This document shows positions 5,463 to 11,360 of a stretch of 11,360 bases of DNA, piece by piece; the stretch's first letter is position 1, and each line of letters begins with the position of its first letter. The notes below the pieces were generated by a model. It saw only the letters and a list, made by a program, of their open reading frames with translations, was not told the origin of the DNA and did not search any database. A program made the translations under genes and the position numbers. The stretch comes from Desulfobacterales bacterium (GTDB lineage: Bacteria; Desulfobacterota; Desulfobacteria; Desulfobacterales; UBA11574): NCBI GenBank assembly GCA_030601485.1, contig JAUVTO010000041.1:1-11360 (forward strand), given 5' to 3'.

Positions 5463-6785
5463 TTAATACAACGAACTCTCCGGATGAAAAACATCAACTT
5501 CCTTGAGATTATCTTCCAGGTATTCTCTTTCGTTTGGCCCCAAAATTCCCAGGGAAAGACATATCAAAGTCCAAAGGTGTACCGTACCCCATGCATGATC
5601 GCGCTCATCTGATAAATCATGAATCTGGGCATGGCAGTTGTGGCACGGAGCAATACAATAATCCGCTTTGGTGGCCAGGATCTGGTCTGCTTTTAGCTTG
5701 CCGTAAGCACGACGTTCATCTGTATACCCTGACTGGAGAAAACCGCCACCGCCGCCGCAGCAGTAATTGTTCGACATGTTAGGGGTCATTTCGATAAAAT
5801 TTTCTTCACCCACTACCGATTTGACGATAAACCTCAAATCTTCTGCAATTGGATCGCCAAAACCTTTGCGAATGATCTGGCACGGATCCTGAACCGTAAA
5901 CTTGATCTTCAAATCTTTGTTCCAGTCTGAATTGACCTTCAGTTTTCCTTCACGGATCCATTTTGCATAATATTCGTAAATGTTTTTAACTACAAAATTA
6001 TGCTCGATATTGAATTTTTTCAGTCCTGCCAGGACTGAGAAGGTTACGTGCCCTCATTCGGTATTGAGAAAAATTTTACATCCCAGGTCATCAGCCTGTT
6101 TGGTGGTAATCCGGGTGATTTGTTCCCAGGCTTTGTTGTCAGCCAGAAACATACAATAGTTTTCCGCTGCCCAGCCTTTGCCCCCATACGTCCAATCCAC
6201 ACCAGCCAGGTGGAGAATCTTCCAGAGAGGCGGCATTTCGTCCGGCTCGGTCACCGGTTCCCGTGAATTCTGATTCAAAAAGAACTCAGCCCCCTGCTTG
6301 TCGATTGGCGCCTGCATATTTTTAAATTCAGGCTGCGCCTCCTGATACTCTTCAAGCACGTCTTCTACAACGAACTTAAAGTCTTCCTCAGATGTGCCCA
6401 TGGCACTGCAACTGTCATTTCTCAATGCCATATCGCACGATCCGATGATCCCCTTGGGCCGTTCTTCCCTGGGCCAACTCGCCCTGGCGTTATAAACCAG
6501 CTGGGGAATATCTATTTTCATGGGGCAGACATAAATGCACCGCTGGCAACCGGTGCACATCCAGACCCAGAGGCTTTTCGTAATCTCCTCATCCATGCCC
6601 AGCGCAGCCATGCGCAAAAACTTCCTCGGATCCATATCCGCTAGACCCGTAGCAGGACATCCGGAAGAGCATGCGCCACAGGTCAGGCAAAGATTAAGAT
6701 TCCCCCCATCCGGGAGAAGCTCCTTTACCTTGTCCAGAAAAATACTTTCTCTTTTGCCTCCAAGTTTGATTGCTTCTTCAGCCAT
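5463..6785 (-). CDS. HdrC/HdrD (DsrK-like) Fe-S protein, predicted selenoprotein (in-frame TGA)
   Basis: Predicted 440-residue cytosolic Fe-S oxidoreductase subunit that would pass electrons from the flavoprotein partners to a thiol/disulfide or membrane acceptor. Residues 33-43 (CLTCGACSSGCP) and 77-87 (CTGCQRCIYVCP) are two 4Fe-4S ferredoxin motifs, as in HdrC. The C-terminal half is HdrB/HdrD-like: a degenerate first CCG domain, then a full one with C302, C342-C343 (CCGGGGG) and C381-x-x-C384. Codon 244 is TGA (6056-6054) in N-T-E-(U)-G-H, where DsrK/HdrD relatives have Cys. The same frame runs on through residues 245-440 with no other stop, and a SECIS-like hairpin follows, so I read Sec244. 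ATG 6785 follows GGAGG, 24 bases after the preceding gene. An automatic call would give two fragments (243 and about 149 residues). Sequencing error or a recent nonsense mutation is the main alternative. Confidence 0.85.
6020..6056 (-). promoter_or_regulatory. UGA selenocysteine codon and bacterial SECIS-like stem-loop
   Basis: On the minus strand the TGA (6056-6054) is followed by 15 nt. Then comes a perfect stem TCAGTCC(T) / (A)GGACTGA (6038-6031 and 6027-6020) with apical sequence T-GG-C-A. A guanine-containing apical loop about 23 nt after the UGA fits the general pattern of bacterial SECIS elements, which lie inside the coding region and recruit SelB. The hairpin has no U-tract context for termination, and its sequence is translated as coding residues. 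Confidence 0.78.
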
Positions 6786-6809
6786 ATCGGATAATCCTCC
6801 ATATCCTAT

Positions 6810-8471
6810 TTATTTTAACGGACTTAAACCTAATTCATTTATTCTTTTTTCCATATCAACAACAATAGAAGAAAAGCCGCTTCCCATATTTGAAGCCGTT
6901 CCGACAAAGCAAAGCCTGTCCTTTTCAAGCCCTACCTCTTCCAGCATCCGGTATGCGTCATTAACCCGCCACTGTGCATATGTGTTTCCGTTTTCGGACT
7001 TACAATTTCCCGGATGACAGGCCATGACCATAACACCGTCAGCCCCTGCAACAAAGGCATTTAATATATAATCGATATCAATCTTTCCTGCACAGGGAAC
7101 CTTTATCATTCGAAGGCCGTCGGGGAGTTGCAGCTTAAATACATCGGCCATCTCTCCGGCCTCAAAGCCCGAATTCTGACAACAAAACGCAATGATACGG
7201 GGCGTTCCGTTACCGGATACAACACCGTTTTTGACCTCTTCGCTCATTGCCCCATCATCAAATCCACCGATCTGGATGGCATCCATGGGACACTCGCTGG
7301 CACATATACCGCATCCCTGACAGGCCACAGGCGATATAATGGCCTTCTTATCGCCCCAATAAATAGCCCCGTGGGGACAGCACCGATAGCATGTCAGGCA
7401 TATGACGCACTTAGCTTCATCAACAATCGCTTTATTCTTTGCAACGCTTTTCTTTCCATCGCCAAGAAGATTCCTGACCTCAACGGCTATATTTTCAACA
7501 TCGGTCCACGCTGACGGCAAGCCTGAAATCTCCCGAGTTGAACCGGCCACAAAGATTCCCTCTCTATTGGATCGAATCGGAAAAAAATGGACATTGTCTT
7601 TTTGCAGAAATCCCAAGGGACCGACATCTATTCTAAGAATTTCGGCAAGTTCCTCATTCAAATGATTGGCACTCATTTCCTCTTCAACCACAATGAGATC
7701 CGGTGAAATTTCTATGTCGCGTCTCGCAACCGGATCAAAAAAAGAAATGGTCTTGCCATTTTCGACGATTTCAGGTTTTTCGGTTAACTTGAAAAAAACG
7801 GCTCCTTTTTCCCGGCTATCTTTATACATACGTTCAAGTCCGTTGGAAGCCACCTTTAACTCACCGGCATAAATGTAAACATTACACCCGTCTATTTCCT
7901 GGAGGGCAAGAACGCTTCTTAGGACCCTTTCCAAAACCAGGGGATTCCCCTCCTGGCCAAGGCCGACAAGGAAAGCAACGGTCTTGTTTGCAAGTTTTTC
8001 TTTATCTGCTTCAGAGGCCAGTAATTCGTCCATTCGGCTTTGCGTCAGCACATTATCTGTCAGGGAAAGTCCGTATTTTTCATTCAAAGCCCCCACGGAA
8101 AAATCGGTGGCAACCACAATGGCCCCGACATTATGTTCAATAACTTCTTCCCCTTTTGATAGTCTGGCAATAAAGTCTCCCGTAACCCCTGCCGTACTCA
8201 CAAGGCTGGTTTGAGTTAAAATTTCAACATTACTATCAGCCTTTATCTTATCATCGAGATCTTGCAGTCCCTTATACTCTTCTTCTAAACCAATTAAGGA
8301 TTCCGGTCCTTTCTGACTTCCCAATTCAGCGTCTTTTTCAACCAGGATAACTTTATACCCTGAACCGGCAATTTCAGAAGCGGCCTTTATACCCGTTAAT
8401 CCTCCACCTAAAACCAGCACATCGGTGGCGATATTTATTTCTTCCATATCTGTATTTTTCATATCTGTCAT
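6810..8471 (-). CDS. QmoB-like flavoprotein: HdrA domain fused to ferredoxin and MvhD domains
   Basis: A 553-residue cytosolic flavin/Fe-S protein. The N-terminus is an FAD-binding Rossmann fold (LGGGLTGIKAA, residues 21-31, then VEKD at 44-47). A second FAD-contact segment (GIFVAGSTR) is near 305-313. Two 4Fe-4S motifs follow: C355-x2-C358-x2-C361-x3-C365 and C384-x2-C387-x2-C390-x3-C394. The C-terminal part (about 424-553) is an MvhD-type domain with F-C430-C431, K-V-P-C460, and C485-H-P-G-N-C490. The HdrA+MvhD fusion is the layout of QmoB, the partner of APS reductase in sulfate reducers, but here it lies with MetF. The usual FCCxxC triad is reduced to C430-C431, with no third Cys. The start ATG overlaps the upstream stop by one base (TAATG) behind GGTGAG, indicating translational coupling. 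It probably forms a heteromer with the upstream flavoprotein. Confidence 0.9.
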   Translation of the reverse strand: MTDMKNTDMEEINIATDVLVLGGGLTGIKAASEIAGSGYKVILVEKDAELGSQKGPESLIGLEEEYKGLQDLDDKIKADSNVEILTQTSLVSTAGVTGDFIARLSKGEEVIEHNVGAIVVATDFSVGALNEKYGLSLTDNVLTQSRMDELLASEADKEKLANKTVAFLVGLGQEGNPLVLERVLRSVLALQEIDGCNVYIYAGELKVASNGLERMYKDSREKGAVFFKLTEKPEIVENGKTISFFDPVARRDIEISPDLIVVEEEMSANHLNEELAEILRIDVGPLGFLQKDNVHFFPIRSNREGIFVAGSTREISGLPSAWTDVENIAVEVRNLLGDGKKSVAKNKAIVDEAKCVICLTCYRCCPHGAIYWGDKKAIISPVACQGCGICASECPMDAIQIGGFDDGAMSEEVKNGVVSGNGTPRIIAFCCQNSGFEAGEMADVFKLQLPDGLRMIKVPCAGKIDIDYILNAFVAGADGVMVMACHPGNCKSENGNTYAQWRVNDAYRMLEEVGLEKDRLCFVGTASNMGSGFSSIVVDMEKRINELGLSPLK

Positions 8472-9658
8472 TAGCTCACCCCCAAATGTTTAATAACCTC
8501 ACTGGCTGCCTGGCCTGCATGGGCCATAGAGGCCGCTATGTCCTTGGGACCTGCAACTGTTCCAGCAAGAAAAATGCCGTCCTTTAAGGTTGACGTACTG
8601 TTTAACTTGTCAATGCCGGCAAAAAACCCATCTTCATTGAGGACAACATCAAAAAGATCTGACAGGTTGCTATTGTCGGGACCGGGCATTATTCCAACAG
8701 ACAAGACAAGCAGATCAAACTCCTCATTAATACAAAGGCCATCCTCTTCGTTCATGTAGCGCATCGAAAGGGAGTCATTTTCCATGGGGAAGACATCCAC
8801 CGGGATATTTCTGACAAAACGAAACTCCGTCTTGCATTTTTCATAAAATCCCGCATAGTCTTTGCCAACATTCTGGATATCCATATAAAACACGGTTATT
8901 TCCGCATCCGCATTTTTATGTTTGATTCTTTCGGCCATCCTCAAAGCATACGGGCAACAAACCTGTGAACACCACAGATTGCCTAAACTTTCATCCCTGC
9001 TTCCCACACATTGAATAAATGCGATCTTTTGGGCAGTCTTGCCGTCAGACGGTCTTACAACAGTGGCATTTTCTCTGATAATAAGTTCCAGGTCCATACC
9101 GGTGACAACATTCGGAAATTTTTCATACCCGTAGGTTCCCTTTTGTTCGGCATCAAATGGCTTAAAGCCACTTGCGAGAATAACAGCATCAACATCGAGC
9201 TTACCGGAAAAACCCATGGTGTCAAGTTCAACCGCACCTTCAGGGACGGCGTCTGGATTTTCTTCACATTTTTCCTTATCAACAATCACATGAAGGGGAG
9301 AATTATTTTTTGAATATCCTCTGATAACCCCTTCTGTCGCGGAATCCGGTTTATAAGAACTCTTTTTTAAATCAACCGATAACCTTCCGCTATTATTAAT
9401 TTTTTCTACATCTGTTGCAAGGTGAACCCTGATTTTAGGTTCATTAACCACGTTTTTAAGCATTGCTTCCACCGTGCACGCCCCACACTGCCGGCATTCA
9501 TCCGTGGCCTTGCAGCAGTACCGGATTGCATATCCGCCTAAAAATGGCGTCTTCTCAATGAGTTCCACATCAATATTAAATCGTGAAAGCTCCCAGGCGG
9601 CTGTGAGGCCTGCAATCCCTCCTCCTATAACCATAACTTTTTTGTTTTTTGTGCTCAA
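8471..9658 (-). CDS. QmoA/HdrA-like FAD and Fe-S protein
   Basis: A 395-residue flavoprotein of the HdrA/QmoA family. It opens with the FAD dinucleotide fold VMVIGGGIAGLTAAWEL (8-24) and an ELIEK strand end (32-36). Directly after comes a Cys cluster C48-C49-x5-C55-x2-C58-x2-C61, typical of the extra Fe-S site in HdrA proteins. The HdrA signature IQCVGSRD with C217, followed by C230 and C234-C235 (CSQVCCPYA), is present, as is a C-terminal FAD-binding GIFLAGTVAGPKD (361-373). At this length it lacks the C-terminal ferredoxin domains of full HdrA, which matches QmoA. The start is TTG 9658, supported by AAGGAG seven bases upstream. It follows metF by 60 bases and overlaps the QmoB-like gene, so the two products are likely made in equal amounts. 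Partner and direction of electron flow are inferred. Confidence 0.9.
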   Translation of the reverse strand: MSTKNKKVMVIGGGIAGLTAAWELSRFNIDVELIEKTPFLGGYAIRYCCKATDECRQCGACTVEAMLKNVVNEPKIRVHLATDVEKINNSGRLSVDLKKSSYKPDSATEGVIRGYSKNNSPLHVIVDKEKCEENPDAVPEGAVELDTMGFSGKLDVDAVILASGFKPFDAEQKGTYGYEKFPNVVTGMDLELIIRENATVVRPSDGKTAQKIAFIQCVGSRDESLGNLWCSQVCCPYALRMAERIKHKNADAEITVFYMDIQNVGKDYAGFYEKCKTEFRFVRNIPVDVFPMENDSLSMRYMNEEDGLCINEEFDLLVLSVGIMPGPDNSNLSDLFDVVLNEDGFFAGIDKLNSTSTLKDGIFLAGTVAGPKDIAASMAHAGQAASEVIKHLGVS

Positions 9659-9718
9659 TTGGAAACTCCTTTGATTATTGATTATTGCCTATTCCTTCCA
9701 ACCGAAAAATTCAGTTTC

Positions 9719-10642
9719 TTAGACCTTGGGTCTGGGCAATACTTTTGCCCGTTCGGCGATTTCCGGGACCATGTGTTCCCATTCAATGGCCATCATATGC
9801 ACACCATGAACCCCTTTCATTTCCTTGAATTCCTCGATCTGTTCGCAGGCGATCTTGATGCCCTCATCAGCCACTTTCTTTTTTCCAACCCCCTTCAGAC
9901 GGTCGATAAGCTCTTCCGGGACCTCTATTCCAGGCACTTTCTTTTGCATGTACCTGGCCATACCGACATTCTTCATAGGCGTCACGCCGGCTAAAATATA
10001 GACCTTTTCTGTCAAACCCATGTCATTGGCTTGTTTTACCCATTTCCGAAACCTGTCCATGTTATAGATACACTGGGTCTGGATAAAGTCGACTCCGGCA
10101 TTAATTTTTTTACCCAGACGGTGTACGCGCCATTCATATGGCTCAGCAAACGGGTTGGCGGCCGCACCGATAAAGATTTTAGGAGGGTCCTCTATGTCCC
10201 CACCGGACTGAAACTTACCTTCATCACGCATTGTTTTAACCATGTTGATCAGTTGTATGGAATCTATATCAAAGACGCCCATGGCATCCGGGTGGTCGCC
10301 AAACATGCAATGGTCGCCGGAAAGACACAGCATGTTTCTCACGCCATGGGTATAGGCTCCCAAAATGTCGGCTTGCATGGCCAGACGGTTTCGATCCCGG
10401 CAGACCATCTGAAAATTTGGCTCCAGCCCTTCCTGAATTAATATCAAACATGCCGCCCAGCTCGACATACGGACAACAGCAGTCTGATTGTCCGTAATAT
10501 TTACCATATCGACGTTCCCCTTCAGGTGTTGGGCCTTTTCCCTGACTTCTTCGGCGCTGGTGCCCCGGGGAGGACCCAACTCACCTGTAAATGCAAAATG
10601 GCCGGCCTCTAAAACTTTTTCCAAGTTACTTCCTGATTTCAT
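9719..10642 (-). CDS. metF: Methylenetetrahydrofolate reductase
   Basis: A 307-residue TIM-barrel flavoprotein that interconverts 5,10-methylene- and 5-methyl-tetrahydrofolate. It belongs to the methyl branch of the Wood-Ljungdahl pathway or, in oxidising sulfate reducers, its reverse. Visible active-site positions are E21 (FTGELGPPRG, the counterpart of E. coli Glu28), D110 (LCLSGDH, Asp120) and Q190 (DFIQTQC, Gln183). A-G-V-T-P-M near 218 is also a family motif. Length is normal. ATG 10642 follows GAGGGGAAG with good spacing. It sits between metV upstream and Qmo/Hdr-like genes downstream, so the electron partner is probably this Fe-S/flavin chain and not NAD(P)H alone. The chain holds many Cys-rich neighbours and no nucleotide-binding NADH module. 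Confidence 0.95.
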   Translation of the reverse strand: MKSGSNLEKVLEAGHFAFTGELGPPRGTSAEEVREKAQHLKGNVDMVNITDNQTAVVRMSSWAACLILIQEGLEPNFQMVCRDRNRLAMQADILGAYTHGVRNMLCLSGDHCMFGDHPDAMGVFDIDSIQLINMVKTMRDEGKFQSGGDIEDPPKIFIGAAANPFAEPYEWRVHRLGKKINAGVDFIQTQCIYNMDRFRKWVKQANDMGLTEKVYILAGVTPMKNVGMARYMQKKVPGIEVPEELIDRLKGVGKKKVADEGIKIACEQIEEFKEMKGVHGVHMMAIEWEHMVPEIAERAKVLPRPKV

Positions 10643-10750
10643 TGGCTTCCCCTCTATTTATTTCAGAATTCATTCTTCATTTATGGGTTGAATCGGAAAC
10701 ATTAACGATATACAATCGTCTCACCATTTAATCATTCAACGACTCAAATA
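10643..10750 (-). other. metV-metF intergenic spacer
   Basis: A 108-base AT-rich gap inside the operon, longer than the other junctions. It holds a small hairpin ACGAT-TGTAT-ATCGT near 10705-10720 and the metF ribosome binding site next to the start. I see no convincing internal promoter or terminator. Confidence 0.4.
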
Positions 10751-11360
10751 TTACCCGGCTTCTTCCCGTTTCTCGTAACCAGGCTGCACCAATGTCCGCG
10801 GCTTCTGGTTTTGCCACGCGGTTATCGGCTGAAACTCCATGATTAAATCCAAACGGCCTTGTGCGGCCAGACGCTCGTATATCATGAACCAGGCGCATGG
10901 CTGATCCTTGTGAATCTCGCAGTTGCCGTCGTCGGTTCCACCGCAGGGCCCGTTATATAGGCCCTTGGCACACATGGTTACAGGGCAGATGCCGCCTGTC
11001 CAACCCAATACACAACTGCCGCAGGACCGGCATTTTTCCTCGTACCATCCCACATCCCTGTTTGCCCCGATAAAGGTCGTATCTACGGCAGGCAGTACCG
11101 GTTTGTTCGGATATCTTTCCGCCAGAAACTGGATCCCCGCGCCACAGGCCATGGATAGCAACGCCTCATACTCACCGGCTACATTTTCAAGTTCATCCAG
11201 AAATTCCATGTCACATTGCCGCTCCAAAGTGGTAGCCCCAAGCTCAATAGGATTACCATCAATTTTTCGTGTCATGCTCAGCTCGGCATTGAGGATCCCC
11301 ACCTCTTTTTCGCCACCGACAAGGCAGACAGCGACACACGTACCACAGCCCACAGTAAGA
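10751..11360 (-). CDS. metV: MetV-type MTHFR C-terminal Fe-S/zinc protein (5' end cut by window)
   Basis: Partial gene: 202 residues are visible and the N-terminus lies beyond 11360. The sequence begins inside L-T-V-G-C-G-T-C, a block normally preceded by some 20-30 residues, so the in-frame GTG at 11353 is an internal Val and not a start. The protein belongs to the methylene-tetrahydrofolate reductase C-terminal family (PF12225 type), the MetV subunit paired with MetF in acetogens. Cysteines are abundant: G-C-G-T-C-x3-C at the start, A-C-G-A-G in the middle, then C-R-S-C-G-S-C, I-C-P-V-T-M-C, G-P-C-G-G, N-C and P-C-A-W. These fit Fe-S and/or zinc binding. MetV receives electrons from a partner and passes them to the flavin of MetF. 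It is the most upstream gene seen in the operon; the promoter is outside the window. Confidence 0.9.
   Translation of the reverse strand, partial: LTVGCGTCVAVCLVGGEKEVGILNAELSMTRKIDGNPIELGATTLERQCDMEFLDELENVAGEYEALLSMACGAGIQFLAERYPNKPVLPAVDTTFIGANRDVGWYEEKCRSCGSCVLGWTGGICPVTMCAKGLYNGPCGGTDDGNCEIHKDQPCAWFMIYERLAAQGRLDLIMEFQPITAWQNQKPRTLVQPGYEKREEAG

Noticed and set aside
6054..6056. TGA as a true stop that makes the HdrD-like gene a pseudogene or two genes
   Set aside because: The downstream half continues in the same frame without further stops, keeps every CCG-domain cysteine, lacks a plausible start of its own (the 5912 codon is an internal TTG with no ribosome binding site), and a SECIS-like hairpin follows the TGA.
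10031..10441. 136-codon plus-strand ORF inside metF
   Set aside because: Antisense shadow of metF; no start signals or domain.
11351..11353. GTG at 11353 as the start of MetV
   Set aside because: The frame is open to the window edge (L-T-V-G-C-G-T-C), and the family has further residues before this block.

Overview
The window looks like chromosomal DNA of a deltaproteobacterial sulfate reducer, most likely Desulfobacterales. The evidence is a QmoA/QmoB-like flavoprotein pair, a DsrK/HdrD-like Fe-S protein with an apparent selenocysteine codon, a MetV/MetF pair of the Wood-Ljungdahl methyl branch, and intergenic repeats. The assignment rests on gene content and family recognition only; no search was run.

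Left part, + strand (1-2782): threonyl-tRNA synthetase (thrS), a small six-cysteine protein of unknown function, an AT-rich spacer, and a short VanZ-like membrane protein. A GC-rich palindromic block (about 2857-2910) separates VanZ from a convergent gene.

Middle part (2943-5462): a minus-strand gene for a secreted Fn3/PKD-repeat protein. Its leader carries a clear cyclic di-GMP-I (GEMM) riboswitch, followed by a 13-bp hairpin that buries the ribosome binding site. Upstream lies about 0.8 kb without a convincing gene. It holds a 44-bp inverted repeat, a 139-bp MITE-like element with 16-bp terminal inverted repeats, a TGTCAAA palindrome, a GC-rich palindrome and a terminator.

Right part (5463-11360, all minus strand): a tight operon entering from beyond the window edge. 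Its order is metV (5' end cut off), metF, QmoA/HdrA-like flavoprotein, QmoB-like HdrA-MvhD fusion, and a 440-residue HdrC/HdrD (DsrK-like) Fe-S protein. The last gene looks broken by a TGA at 6054-6056. The frame continues intact to a full CCG domain, the TGA sits where relatives have Cys in a T-E-C-G-H context, and a perfect stem-loop with a GG-containing loop starts 15 nt downstream. I read it as a selenoprotein of one gene, not two ORFs or a pseudogene.

Together the five proteins suggest a soluble electron-transfer complex that links methylene-/methyl-tetrahydrofolate interconversion (MetFV) to a thiol/disulfide or membrane electron carrier through Qmo/Hdr-type flavin and Fe-S centres. A terminator at 5411-5439 closes the operon; its promoter lies outside the window.
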